A stretch of 64,000 bases of DNA, taken from Gemmatimonadota bacterium (GTDB lineage: Bacteria > Gemmatimonadota > Gemmatimonadetes > Longimicrobiales > Gaopeijiaceae). The number at the start of each line of letters is the position of its first letter. Position 1 is the first letter of the stretch. The stretch lies in assembly GCA_013002885.1 (NCBI GenBank), contig JABDLS010000114.1, forward strand, positions 1-64,000, written 5' to 3'. The position numbers and the translations under genes are program-made. Below are positions 1 through 9,256 of this stretch, one piece after another. The notes below the pieces were generated by a model. It was not told the origin of the DNA, made no database searches, and saw nothing but the letters and a program-made list of their open reading frames with translations.

Positions 1-107
1 CGCAGCGGGTCAGTCCGGCAATGTTGACCCTGACTCTACCAAGCGATAGACCTAGCTCCTCCTGTCACGCCCCGGGCGTCCGACCTCCACCCCACGAGCC
101 TCGCGAA

Positions 108-1379
108 ATGTCCGCACCCCCCGTCGCACGCCGACTCCGCGAAGGTCAGCTCAAGAAATCACCTATTCGCGAGATCATGAAGCTCGCGGACCGGCGCAAC
201 ATCGTAGCCATGGGCCTCGATCCCGACGATGTCATCTCGTTCGCCGGGGGTTGGGTAAACCACGAGGCACCCGACGCCCTTCGAGCCGAATACGCCCGGG
301 TGGCCGACGACCCCCGACTCTTCCACGAGCTGGGCGCGTATTCGCCGACACGCGGTCTTCCCCGACTGCGCGAGTCCCTCGTCCGGGTGGATGCCGAACT
401 GTACGGCACGAAGAGCCTTGCAGACGAGCACATCCTCGTGGGCGGAAGCTCGACTCAACTCACACATACCCTGTTCACGGCGCTCCTCGATCCTGGCGAC
501 ACCGTCGTCCTTTTCGATCCGTCGTACGCCAACTACGGCCCTCAGCTCGAGCTCGGCCCCCAGGGTCTCGAGATCGCGTGGCTGGAGGTCTTCGACGCAG
601 ACGGCTGGGCCTACATGCCCGATCCGGACGTTGTCATCGAGCGTTTCGATGCACTCCTGTCCGAGAGCCAACCGCGGCTCCTCCTCTTCTCGACCCCCGA
701 CAACCCCACCAGCCAACTCATCCGCGACGACGTCTTCTTCGAGCTACTGAGGATGTCCGAGGAGGCCGACTGCTTCGTGGTGGTCGATTTCGCGTATCGT
801 GCGCAGTGCTTCCGTCAACCCGAGCCGGATCATTTCTCAGCGAGCCCGGCGGAGTACCCGAACCTCATCCGCCTCCACTCGAATTCGAAGTGGTGCCGTG
901 GTCTCGGCCGTCGGCTGGGATGGATCGAGGCGGACCCGGCCGTCGTATCCGCCGTCGAGGTGGTCCAGCAGAGCACGGCCCTCTGCCCGGACTCGGTGCA
1001 TCAGCACACGCTGGCGGCCTACCTGGACGCAGCGCTGGAAGACGGCTCGCTCATCAGCTACATGGATGATACCCGCGAGCTGTACGAGACGGCCGCCCGG
1101 CACACCGTCGATTGCGTCCGTCGCTACCTCCGCATGCCCTGCCTCGACGCCGAGGGCGGGTTGTATACGGTTGTCGACGTGGGAGGCGACGGCGACTCGT
1201 TCGTCCGGGACTTGCTCGCCGCCACAGGGGTCATCTTCGTGCCGGGTAGCGGCTTCGGTGCGTCCCTGACCAACGGCGTGCGGATCTCGTACGGACCGCT
1301 GGTCCACGATCTGGATCGGATCGAGGAAGGGCTTCAGCGGGTGGGATCGCATGTGGGGGGGAATCAGGCCTACTCATGA
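108..1379 (+). CDS. PLP-dependent aminotransferase, class I/II fold
   Basis: A 423-residue cytosolic enzyme of the aspartate-aminotransferase fold, in the group that includes 2-aminoadipate and MocR-type aminotransferases. An early conserved segment (ISFAGGWVNHEAP) and a PDNPT loop are visible. The probable Schiff-base lysine is Lys261 in NSKWCRGLGRRLGW, followed by the arginine-rich phosphate-binding stretch typical of the fold. The open frame reaches back to base 21, but those extra residues are proline-rich and unlike the family, so the ATG at 108 is preferred. No helix-turn-helix domain is present, so it is an enzyme and not a MocR regulator. The substrate cannot be told from sequence, and the gene appears to stand alone. 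Confidence 0.85.
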   Translation: MSAPPVARRLREGQLKKSPIREIMKLADRRNIVAMGLDPDDVISFAGGWVNHEAPDALRAEYARVADDPRLFHELGAYSPTRGLPRLRESLVRVDAELYGTKSLADEHILVGGSSTQLTHTLFTALLDPGDTVVLFDPSYANYGPQLELGPQGLEIAWLEVFDADGWAYMPDPDVVIERFDALLSESQPRLLLFSTPDNPTSQLIRDDVFFELLRMSEEADCFVVVDFAYRAQCFRQPEPDHFSASPAEYPNLIRLHSNSKWCRGLGRRLGWIEADPAVVSAVEVVQQSTALCPDSVHQHTLAAYLDAALEDGSLISYMDDTRELYETAARHTVDCVRRYLRMPCLDAEGGLYTVVDVGGDGDSFVRDLLAATGVIFVPGSGFGASLTNGVRISYGPLVHDLDRIEEGLQRVGSHVGGNQAYS

Positions 1380-1495
1380 ACCAGTCCACGTAACGTCGGC
1401 ATCATGGGGTCTAGTCCACGTGGCCTGAAGGGCTGGCGCCAGTCTTGCTCAATTGCCAACATCATCATCTCAGGAACACGGACCGGAGGGAGAGA

Positions 1496-1750
1496 GTGGG
1501 TATCGTCGGATTCTTGGTATTTGGATTGGTAGTCGGTGCAACAGCGCGCCTCATCAAGCCGGGGCGGCAGAACCTCAGCCTCGGGATGACGTTGCTGCTT
1601 GGTGCGGCCGGCTCCGTCATCGGGGGCGTGGTAGCCAATGTCCTCGGTACCGGCACGATCATGGAGCTGAACATGCTCGGCGCACTCGTCGCGATCATCG
1701 CGGCGGTGATGCTGGTGGGGACCGCGGAAAGTATCGCTGGCAAGAAGTAG
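1496..1750 (+). CDS. GlsB/YeaQ/YmgE family small membrane protein
   Basis: An 84-residue protein with three hydrophobic helices and conserved glycines: an FLVFGLVVGATARLIKPG first helix, a LLLGAAGSVIGGVVA second helix and a short C-terminal helix ending SIAGKK. This is the transglycosylase-associated (GlsB/YeaQ/YmgE) family, small inner-membrane proteins often linked to general stress; no enzymatic activity is established. The GTG at 1496 is chosen because GGAGGG lies about 6 bases upstream and the longer frame from 1445 adds a polar, non-conserved head. It is monocistronic between the aminotransferase and the S9 peptidase. Confidence 0.85.
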   Translation: MGIVGFLVFGLVVGATARLIKPGRQNLSLGMTLLLGAAGSVIGGVVANVLGTGTIMELNMLGALVAIIAAVMLVGTAESIAGKK

Positions 1751-1776
1751 CGCCCGACAAGGTCTGCGTGGGCGCT
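1749..1776 (+). terminator. Possible hairpin terminator after the GlsB-like gene
   Basis: A 7-bp perfect stem (AGCGCCC/GGGCGCT) with a 14-base loop begins at the stop codon. A second small hairpin (CATCGC/GCGATG, 1813-1829) follows, with a weak T-rich tail. There is no strong T-run, so factor-independent termination is uncertain. Confidence 0.35.
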
Positions 1777-1922
1777 CTCGTCCCGCCGGAGACACGGTTT
1801 TCGCTCGAGGAGCATCGCGTCATGCGATGACTTCGTGAGCTTTCTTGCGGCCCCTTGCCTCCCCCACTCTGCCATCGAGATTGATCTCACGTCGCACCCC
1901 GCAGCGTAGACCGGAGCCTGCC

Positions 1923-4001
1923 ATGACGCCGCCCCGAGCCCTCGGAGCCTCAGCACTCGTCCTCGTCGCCCTCGTTTTATGTCCTCTTAGCGCGATCGCG
2001 CAGGTCGCCGAGTTGGAGCGTTTCGAGCCCGTGGACGTCTTCGGACTCGAGTGGGCCACCGACCCGCAGATCTCTCCGGACGGCGCCCACGTCGTCTATG
2101 CGAGGAACGCGAACGACGTCATGACCGACCGGGCGGGAACCAACCTCTGGATCGTCTCGACGGACGGACAGAGCCATCGACCGATCACGAGTGGTCCCGG
2201 CTCCAACACCTCGCCCCGCTGGTCCCCATCGGGCGATCGCCTTCTCTGGGTCTCGTCCCGCGGCGGATCGCCCCAGCTGTGGCTGCGCTGGATGCACACC
2301 AACGAAGACCATCGGATCACGAACCTCACCGAGAGCCCGAGCAGTATCTCCTGGTCCCCGGACGGAGACTGGATCGCGTTTACCATGTTCGTCGAGGACG
2401 ACCCCGACCCGGCCCTCGCCAAAGGAATGCCTTCGCCTCCGGAAGGGGCCGAATGGGCCGGCCCGGCCGTGGTCATCGATGAGGTGCAGTACAAGAACGA
2501 CGGACAGACCGGGTTCGCTCGTGAGGGCAACGTCCACGTCTTCGTGGTCCCAGCGGAAGGGGGTACCCCGCGGCAGCTCACCCGTGGCCCCTACAACCAC
2601 ATCGGACCGGTGTGGACGCCGGGAGGTCGCAGCCTCGTCCTCGTCGCCAACCGAAGGGCCGACTCCGACTTCGAGGCCAACGACACCGACCTCTACGAAG
2701 TGTCCCTGGGGGACGGATCGCTGACCCGGCTCACTGACCGCTACGGCCCCGACGCCGGTCCGGCCGTGTCCCCTGACGGGCAGTCCATCGCGTACGTGGG
2801 CTTCGACGACGAGCACCAGGGCTTCCAGGTCAGCCGTCTCTACGTCATGAACCGTGACGGAAGTGGGAAGCGAGAGATCTCGACGGGCTTGGACCGGAGT
2901 GTCGGGGGTGTGCAGTGGAGCGGTGACGGTCGGTCCCTCTTCGTCCATTACACTGACGAGGGCTCCGGTCACGTCGCCCGTGTGAGCCTGGACGGAGGCG
3001 TAGACGTCGTCGTGGAAGACCTCGGCGGGACGGCCATCGGCCGGCCATACGCGGGAGGGTCGTATTCGGTCTCCGACGACGGCACCGTCGCGTACACCAT
3101 GTCCACGCCACTTCGGCCTTCTGACGTCGGAATCGCCCGGCAGGGTCAGGCCGCCAGCCAGCTCACACGACTCAACGAGGACCTCCTTGCCCACAAGCAG
3201 CTCGGCCAGGTGGAGGAGCTCTGGTGGGAGTCGTCGGTGGATGGCCGCCGGGTCCACGGTTGGATCGTCACACCTCCGGCCTTCGACCCGTCCCAGGACT
3301 ACCCCCTCGTTCTGGAGATCCATGGTGGCCCGTTCTCCGCCTACGGCCCCCACTTTTCGGCCGAGGTCCAGCTCTACGCCGCGGCAGGCAACGTCGTCCT
3401 TTACACCAACCCTCGAGGCAGCACCTCGTACGGCGAGGAGTTCGGCAACCTCATACACCACGCGTATCCCGGCGACGACTATCACGACCTCATGTCCGGG
3501 GTCGACGCGGTCATCGGCGAGGGCTACATCGACGAAGACCGTCTCTTCGTCACCGGCGGCTCGGGGGGAGGGGTCCTCACCGCGTGGATCATCGGCCAGA
3601 CCGATCGCTTCGCGGCAGCCGCTGTCCAGAAACCCGTCATCAACTGGGCGAGCTTCGTCCTTCACGCCGACGGGATTCCGTTCTTCGGCAAGTACTGGTT
3701 CGGTGAGATGCCGTGGGAAGACATCGAGCACTACTGGAGTCGCTCACCCCTGTCGCTCGTGGGCAATGTGACGACACCCACCATGCTGGTGACGGGAGAG
3801 GTCGACTACCGCACGCCCATGTCGGAGACCGAGCAGTACTACGGCGCTCTCAAGCTGGTGGGCGTACCGACAGCGATGGTGCGGATTCCCGAGGCATCCC
3901 ACGGGATCGCCGCCCGGCCGAGTCAGCTCCTGGCCAAGGTCACGCACATCCTCGGTTGGTTCGACCGGTACCCAAGACGCGGCAGTAGGCCAGTGAGCTA
4001 G
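1923..4001 (+). CDS. Exported S9 family prolyl-oligopeptidase-like peptidase
   Basis: A 692-residue protein of the DPP-IV/acylaminoacyl-peptidase group. The ATG at 1923 is followed by a signal peptide (hydrophobic core ALVLVALVLCPLSAIAQ). An N-terminal beta-propeller of WD40/TolB-like PD40 repeats (repeated SPDG and SPSGD motifs) spans roughly residues 40-410. The C-terminal alpha/beta-hydrolase domain carries a probable catalytic triad: Ser547 in GGSGGG, Asp628 in GEVDYRTPM and His660 in EASHGI. It should hydrolyse short peptides in the periplasm or outside the cell, with the propeller limiting substrate size. It is convergent with the next gene, with only 13 bases between them. Confidence 0.92.
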   Translation: MTPPRALGASALVLVALVLCPLSAIAQVAELERFEPVDVFGLEWATDPQISPDGAHVVYARNANDVMTDRAGTNLWIVSTDGQSHRPITSGPGSNTSPRWSPSGDRLLWVSSRGGSPQLWLRWMHTNEDHRITNLTESPSSISWSPDGDWIAFTMFVEDDPDPALAKGMPSPPEGAEWAGPAVVIDEVQYKNDGQTGFAREGNVHVFVVPAEGGTPRQLTRGPYNHIGPVWTPGGRSLVLVANRRADSDFEANDTDLYEVSLGDGSLTRLTDRYGPDAGPAVSPDGQSIAYVGFDDEHQGFQVSRLYVMNRDGSGKREISTGLDRSVGGVQWSGDGRSLFVHYTDEGSGHVARVSLDGGVDVVVEDLGGTAIGRPYAGGSYSVSDDGTVAYTMSTPLRPSDVGIARQGQAASQLTRLNEDLLAHKQLGQVEELWWESSVDGRRVHGWIVTPPAFDPSQDYPLVLEIHGGPFSAYGPHFSAEVQLYAAAGNVVLYTNPRGSTSYGEEFGNLIHHAYPGDDYHDLMSGVDAVIGEGYIDEDRLFVTGGSGGGVLTAWIIGQTDRFAAAAVQKPVINWASFVLHADGIPFFGKYWFGEMPWEDIEHYWSRSPLSLVGNVTTPTMLVTGEVDYRTPMSETEQYYGALKLVGVPTAMVRIPEASHGIAARPSQLLAKVTHILGWFDRYPRRGSRPVS

Positions 4002-4014
4002 GCGCCACCGACAA

Positions 4015-5043
4015 TCAGCGCCCCGGCAGCACCTCGACGACCGAACCGGCCTGCTCGCGCAATCGGTCACGGTTCAAGGGATGCGGGCTACGCAGCCACC
4101 AGTCGTTGACGATGAGCCCACCGTCTTCGAGGCGCCGGAACTGCATGGAGCCCGTGTAGCTCCCTCGAAGGAGTTCACGCGGGAGATTCACGTATTCGAA
4201 CTCGAGGGCCTGAAGTTGGGCGGATGTCTCGTCAATCCAGAGAAGTCCTCGCAACTCGGGGACGTCTCGACCGTCCACCGGCTCGAACTCGAGCGTGATC
4301 CACCCCGGTCGCGACGCATCGCGACTCAGAGTGAAACAGTGCATTCGAAGGAAGTATGGCGCGAGGAGGACCTCGGCCGACGGGCCATAGATCCAGACCT
4401 CTTCACCGTCCACGCTGACGTACCCGCCCGCCTCGATTTCATCGGGGGGCAAGGAAGTGAAGGGCCTTTCGTCTCCTACCACCAGCCGTCGGCTCGATGA
4501 CTCCGCGACGATCTCCAGCGAGCGGCGTTCCCGCCACCGGTCATACTCCACGATCCGATACTGGTGCGTCGTTGAGGACCGGGTGACCTCCGCGGCTCGA
4601 AGAGCCTTCTCCACCTCCGCCCACACCGTGTAGACGGCGCGAGCCGACTCGGGATCGACGGCGCAGCGTTCCTCGCCGGTCACCGCGAGACCGCTCAAAC
4701 GGATGGGCTCGGCAGGCAACTCGAGAGCGTACCGGGCGTCTCCTTCGAGAGTGAACGGCCCCACCTCGACACCCCGGCGCCCGATCATTTCGGCTCGCAA
4801 GCGGTAGGTGAGGCTATTGGCCCCGACGAATCCAAACGAGCCGGAATCATCGGTGAGCTTGGCGTCGATGCGCTCGCCTTCGCCGTCGAGGAGGAGAACC
4901 ACGGCCCCGACGACAGGGCTGCCGCTTTCGGCGTCGACGACACGACCGAGGATGGATTGGGCCTGGACGTCAGGGGCTCCGCCAAGGCAGAGGACGCCCA
5001 CCGTCGCGAGAGCCGATACCCACGGCGACCCCACCGCCCTCAC
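4015..5043 (-). CDS. Exported carboxypeptidase-regulatory-like domain protein
   Basis: A 342-residue protein starting at GTG 5043, whose GTGA overlaps the stop of the upstream BNR gene, so translation is probably coupled. A signal peptide ends near PDVQAQ. Next comes a CarboxypepD_reg-like Ig-fold segment (ILGRVVDAESGSPVVGAVVL...), a transthyretin-like module common in Bacteroidetes and Gemmatimonadota envelope proteins. The C-terminal 220 residues contain many predicted beta-strands and match no family I recognise. The longer frame to 5169 would run deep into the upstream gene and adds a non-signal-like head. The function is unknown; a cell-envelope role is likely. Confidence 0.78.
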   Translation of the reverse strand: MRAVGSPWVSALATVGVLCLGGAPDVQAQSILGRVVDAESGSPVVGAVVLLLDGEGERIDAKLTDDSGSFGFVGANSLTYRLRAEMIGRRGVEVGPFTLEGDARYALELPAEPIRLSGLAVTGEERCAVDPESARAVYTVWAEVEKALRAAEVTRSSTTHQYRIVEYDRWRERRSLEIVAESSSRRLVVGDERPFTSLPPDEIEAGGYVSVDGEEVWIYGPSAEVLLAPYFLRMHCFTLSRDASRPGWITLEFEPVDGRDVPELRGLLWIDETSAQLQALEFEYVNLPRELLRGSYTGSMQFRRLEDGGLIVNDWWLRSPHPLNRDRLREQAGSVVEVLPGR

Positions 5044-8000
5044 GAAATCGGTCGCGGCGGCCTCGGGGGGACGATGACCACAGAGAAGCCTGCGTCGCCT
5101 AGCATCCGATTGAAAGCGTCCAACCTCGGTCCCAGCAGCTCCTGGTTGGTGGCTTGATGCACGGTCCATCTCGCCCGGAGATCACTCAGGACGTCCCGAG
5201 AGCCCATGCTCACACCCGGCTGATCGGCGTCGGCGTTGCCGTGGAGGAACACGTACTGGAATTTCAGCCTCGTGGGGAAGTTGATGACCGTCTGGCCGTC
5301 CACCGTTCGACTCTGGTAAAGGGAGTCGGCCACCGTCTCCAGCTCGCCGGCCAGGTCCTCGCCTTCGGCCACGAGGGATTCCGTGTCATCATGCTCGCCG
5401 ATACGCTCCATGGCCGACTCGATCTGGCCACGGACATCATTGTTCACCGAAGCCGCCCGGTGTATCGCCGCCAGCTCGTTGGCCACGTCGGCGACGAATC
5501 GGTCCTGCTCGATGTACGCGGACAATGGCACGTCCAGACGCGGGTCCATCCGGACCTCGAACGGCTGCGTCATGGACCACTCGTCGACGGTGAGGCGGAC
5601 CTGATAGTCGCCGGGCACCACGCGCCGGCCCTGGAGCGATCCGAAGACATACGCTCCGGGGATGTTGGGAATGGACTCGTGTCGGAGATTCCAGACGACG
5701 CGATTCGCGCCCCGCTCGACGCTCAGAGGCGATGCGCCGGGACTCACCTCGTCGTCGGGATCCGTGGACATGGTCCGGACCAGGTCTCCTGCCGCGGTGA
5801 GGATCTCGACGGTGACCTCGGGAGACGCCGCCGTGTCGGCACCGAAGCCAGCTCCGAGTACGAAGTCGATGACGGCCCCCGGCGGCGGATTCTGCCCCCC
5901 GCCGCCCCCGCCAAAGCCCCCGCTACCGGCCCACCGGTACACGTGGCCCGGCGCATAGAGGTGGTGCTCGCCATCGGCTACCTCGGCCGCCTGCCTCAGC
6001 GGCTGCAGCTCGTCGAGGATCCAGAACGACCGGCCCGATGTGGCGACGACGAGGTCGTTCTCGCGCTCGTGGACCATGAGGTCGTTGATGGGCGTGTTGG
6101 GCAGGTTGAGCTGGAGGGACTGCCAGTCCTCTCCCGAATCGAAGGAGACGTACACACCCGTCTCGGTTGCCGCGTAGAGAAGACCGGGCTGCACGGGGTC
6201 CTCCCGCACTACGTGGACCCACGCCTCGTCGTCGATCCCGTCGGCGATGGCCTGCCAGCTCTCGCCCCAGTTCCGGGTCACGTACGCCAGGGGCGTGAAG
6301 TCGTTGAACTTGTAGCGGGTCACCGCGATGTAGACCGTCGCCGGATCGTGAGGCGAAACGTGCACAGCGTTGACGATGGCCTCGCCCCACTCGCCGGTGA
6401 CGTCTGTCCAGGTGCCGCCACCATCCCGGGTCACGTGGACGAGACCGTCGTCGCTGCCCGTCCAGAGAACGTTCGGGTCGTGGGGTGACTCGTCGAATCC
6501 GTAGATGGTGCCGTAGATCTCGCCGCCGGCGCCTTCGTTGGTGATGGGGCCACCGCCGTACCCCTGCTTGGAGTCGTCGTCTCGGGTGAGATCCGGGCTG
6601 ATCTCCTCCCACGTCATCCCCCGATCCTGGGAGCGCACCACGTAGTTCGAGGCGTGGTAGATGACGTCAGAGTCGAAATCCGAGACCAGGATCGGCGCGC
6701 TCCAGTTGTAGCGGTACTTCATCTCGCGGGCCTGGAGGGCGGCGGGCATGACCGGATAGGCGGCGATGTCACGGGTCGAGTTGGTCACGTGATCGTACTC
6801 GCTGATGATCCCCATGTAGCAGCCCGCGTATACGAAGCGGGGATCGTCGTCGTCGAAGTCCGGGCGCGCACTCTCGCAGCCTCCCACCGAGTACCAGTCC
6901 TTCCACCCGATGCCGCCAGGGCCCCTGCTGGCGATGGCCACCGACGAGTTGTCCTGCTGGCCGCCGTAGACGTGGTACGGGAAGCGGTCGTCGAGGTTGA
7001 CCCGGTAGAACTGTGCGGTCGGCTGATTCTGCTGCGTGGACCAGGTGTCTCCGCCGTTGAACGAGACGTTCGCGCCGCCGTCGTTGGCGTTGACCATGAC
7101 CTCGTTGTCCAGAGGGTTGATCCAGAGGTCGTGCTGGTCGCCGTGTGGGACGGCCACGCTCGAGAAGGTCCTGCCACCGTCGACGGACTTCATGAACGGG
7201 GCGTTCATGACATACACCGTCTCTTCGTCGACAGGGTCCGCGTAGACCTCGATGTAGTACCAGGCCCGGGCGCGGATCGTCCAGCTCTCGCTGACCAGCG
7301 TCCACGAGTCGCCGGCGTCGTCGGAGCGGAAGAGCCCGCCGCCGGGGTCGGCCTCCACCATGGCGAAGAGGCGGTCCGGGTTGGCCCGGGACACGTCGAT
7401 GGCCGTCTTGCCCATGAGTTCGGGGAGCCCGGCGTTGATCTCCTGCCACGAGTCGCCGCCGTCGGTGGACTTCCAGAAGCCGCTACCCTCACCGCCACTC
7501 ACCACCCGCCACGGAAGTCGGCGATGGTCCCAGAAGGAGGCGTAGAGAATGCGCGGATTGGTCATATCCATGGCCAGATCCGACGCGCCCGAGTTCTCGT
7601 CCACGTGGAGGATCAAATCCCACGTTTCGCCGCCGTCCGTGGAGCGGTAGATCCCCCGCTCCTCGTTGGCGCCGTACGGAGCCCCCTGCGCGGCCACGTA
7701 CACCACGTCGGGATCGTCCGGGTGGACCCGAATGCGCGAGATGGAACGAGTGCGGTCCAGACCGAGATGCATCCAGGTGCGCCCTGCGTCAGTGGACCGG
7801 TAGACCCCGTCGCCGTGAGACGTCATGACGCCACGGATGGCGTGCTCCCCCATGCCCACGTAGACGACGTTCGGGTCCGACTCGGCCACCGCGATCGCAC
7901 CGACCGAGGACGTGCTGAGCTCACCGTCCGACACATTGGACCACGTCATGCCCGCGTCCGTCGTCTTCCAGACGCCTCCGCCCACGGTGCCCATGTAGTA

Positions 8001-8237
8001 GACGTGGGGCTGGGTGGGTACGCCCGTTGCCGCTACCGACCGCCCACCCCGGAACGGTCCTATGCCCCGCCACTCCATGGCTGAGTAGAGACCGGGGTCG
8101 ACGGGGGGCTCCTGAGCGGCAACAAACGAAGGGGGCGCCACCAGGCTTGCGATGGCTGCCATCAGGAGTGCCGCCGCCAAGGCGGAGGAGGGGCCGGGAC
8201 AGGGAGGTCGGCCGGGGCTCGTGTTTCGGGGGTGCAT
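5040..8237 (-). CDS. Exported sortilin/BNR-repeat beta-propeller protein
   Basis: A 1065-residue protein with an N-terminal signal peptide (core LAAALLMAAIASLVAPPSFVAAQ). Repeats of the Asp-box kind (STDAGRTWMHLG, STDGGETWDLI, SDDAGDSWTLV, SFDSGEDWQSL) run over residues about 50-740, as in VPS10/sortilin-like and BNR glycosyl-hydrolase-like proteins. The last 300 residues hold an Ig-like strand region (VVWNLRHESIPNIPGAYVFG) and a helical tail. Such proteins are abundant in Gemmatimonadota; no activity is established, and catalytic glycosidase residues cannot be assigned. GGAG precedes the ATG. It is the first gene of a two-gene unit with the carboxypeptidase-regulatory-like protein. Confidence 0.88.
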   Translation of the reverse strand: MHPRNTSPGRPPCPGPSSALAAALLMAAIASLVAPPSFVAAQEPPVDPGLYSAMEWRGIGPFRGGRSVAATGVPTQPHVYYMGTVGGGVWKTTDAGMTWSNVSDGELSTSSVGAIAVAESDPNVVYVGMGEHAIRGVMTSHGDGVYRSTDAGRTWMHLGLDRTRSISRIRVHPDDPDVVYVAAQGAPYGANEERGIYRSTDGGETWDLILHVDENSGASDLAMDMTNPRILYASFWDHRRLPWRVVSGGEGSGFWKSTDGGDSWQEINAGLPELMGKTAIDVSRANPDRLFAMVEADPGGGLFRSDDAGDSWTLVSESWTIRARAWYYIEVYADPVDEETVYVMNAPFMKSVDGGRTFSSVAVPHGDQHDLWINPLDNEVMVNANDGGANVSFNGGDTWSTQQNQPTAQFYRVNLDDRFPYHVYGGQQDNSSVAIASRGPGGIGWKDWYSVGGCESARPDFDDDDPRFVYAGCYMGIISEYDHVTNSTRDIAAYPVMPAALQAREMKYRYNWSAPILVSDFDSDVIYHASNYVVRSQDRGMTWEEISPDLTRDDDSKQGYGGGPITNEGAGGEIYGTIYGFDESPHDPNVLWTGSDDGLVHVTRDGGGTWTDVTGEWGEAIVNAVHVSPHDPATVYIAVTRYKFNDFTPLAYVTRNWGESWQAIADGIDDEAWVHVVREDPVQPGLLYAATETGVYVSFDSGEDWQSLQLNLPNTPINDLMVHERENDLVVATSGRSFWILDELQPLRQAAEVADGEHHLYAPGHVYRWAGSGGFGGGGGGQNPPPGAVIDFVLGAGFGADTAASPEVTVEILTAAGDLVRTMSTDPDDEVSPGASPLSVERGANRVVWNLRHESIPNIPGAYVFGSLQGRRVVPGDYQVRLTVDEWSMTQPFEVRMDPRLDVPLSAYIEQDRFVADVANELAAIHRAASVNNDVRGQIESAMERIGEHDDTESLVAEGEDLAGELETVADSLYQSRTVDGQTVINFPTRLKFQYVFLHGNADADQPGVSMGSRDVLSDLRARWTVHQATNQELLGPRLDAFNRMLGDAGFSVVIVPPRPPRPIS

Positions 8238-8378
8238 CTTGGCTCCGTGCTGCTAGATGGATGAGGGTGCCAAGTGAGGGAATGCCGGTGGGCAGCGCAA
8301 CGTCCAGTGGGCTGTTGGGTAAGCTCGCCGGTCGCCCCCATCCGATTCCTCACTTCATCACGGCAGGAGCTCGCCTTC

Positions 8379-9164
8379 ATGGCCAATTTCAAGGTCCCGG
8401 CCCGCACGTATATGTCGTCGCCCCTCGCATCCGTCCACCGGGGAGATTCACTCGACGATGTCCATGTCCGACTTCAGGAGTCGGGCTTCTCCGCCCTCCC
8501 AGTGGTGGACGATGCAAGCCACGTCGTTGGCGTCCTCTCCCGCTCAGATCTTCTCCGATTGGGCACTCGGGAGTCCGGAGCTGAGCCGCGCTCGCCCCTG
8601 CTGGTGTTCCCCGACGGAACGGCCGGCGAAGAGATGACGCCGTCTCCGACCGCGGTTTCTCCGGCGGCGCCGCTGTCCAAGGTGGCCGGGATCATGATCG
8701 AAGACCGAGTCCATCGGGTGTTCGTCGAGACCGAGGATGGAAAGACGACCGGCGTTGTGACCACGCGGGATCTGATGCGGGCCATCTCGGACGCGAAGGT
8801 GAGCCGGCCCCTCTCCGACTTCATGTCTTCACCGGTGTTCACGATACGCGCCGCCGAGCCCGTATCCCTGGCCACCGAGCGGCTCGGCAAGGCCCGTGTG
8901 ACCGGACTGGTCGTGGTCGACGAGGCGTGGCCGGTGGGTGTCTTCAGCCAGTTCGAGGCGTTGGACGCGCGGGACGTCCGGCGGGAGACAGCGGTGGAAG
9001 ACGTGATGAGCCCGGCCATCCTGATTCTGGACGGTCGAACGCCCATTCATCGTGCCGCTGCCCAGGCCGCCAGCATGGACGTTCGCCGCATCGTGGTCAT
9101 CGACGAGGAAGCGACGGTGGGCATCGTCACGGGGCTGGATTTCGCCCGGGTCATCAGGTCATGA
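8379..9164 (+). CDS. Protein with four CBS domains
   Basis: A 261-residue soluble protein made almost entirely of CBS motifs arranged as two Bateman modules. Each repeat has the pattern MSSPLASVHRGDS..GFSALPVVDD..VVGVLSRSDLL, and a later copy reads VEDVMSPAILILDG..IVVIDEEATVGIVTGLDFAR. CBS pairs bind adenine nucleotides and act as energy sensors. The ATG at 8379 has AGGAG about 10 bases upstream; the 35 residues upstream of it in the open frame are not CBS-like. There is no attached catalytic or transport domain, so it presumably regulates a partner encoded elsewhere. Confidence 0.9.
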   Translation: MANFKVPARTYMSSPLASVHRGDSLDDVHVRLQESGFSALPVVDDASHVVGVLSRSDLLRLGTRESGAEPRSPLLVFPDGTAGEEMTPSPTAVSPAAPLSKVAGIMIEDRVHRVFVETEDGKTTGVVTTRDLMRAISDAKVSRPLSDFMSSPVFTIRAAEPVSLATERLGKARVTGLVVVDEAWPVGVFSQFEALDARDVRRETAVEDVMSPAILILDGRTPIHRAAAQAASMDVRRIVVIDEEATVGIVTGLDFARVIRS

Positions 9165-9174
9165 AGCCTTTCTG

Positions 9175-9194
9175 ACGGGGGCTTCGGCCCCTGT
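9175..9194. terminator. UUCG-tetraloop hairpin between convergent genes
   Basis: ACGGGGGC-TTCG-GCCCCTGT forms an 8-bp stem with one G-T pair and a stable TTCG loop, 10 bases after the stop of the CBS gene and before the convergent 3' end at 9257. The T-tail is weak on both sides, so it may act with Rho or only as a 3' RNA-stabilising structure. Confidence 0.55.
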
Positions 9195-9256
9195 TCCTGG
9201 GCTGGCGCCCGGACTCCGACGACCTGGGACGAGTCGGGGTCCGAGGCACCCTGTCC

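Noticed and set aside
1383-1422. Direct repeat AGTCCACGT (two copies) before the GlsB-like gene
   Set aside because: At nine bases with only two copies and no link to a promoter, it is too weak to call a regulatory site.
1977-3731. Long minus-strand frame opposite the S9 peptidase
   Set aside because: The plus-strand peptidase has an intact catalytic triad and signal peptide; the antisense frame is low-complexity and matches nothing.
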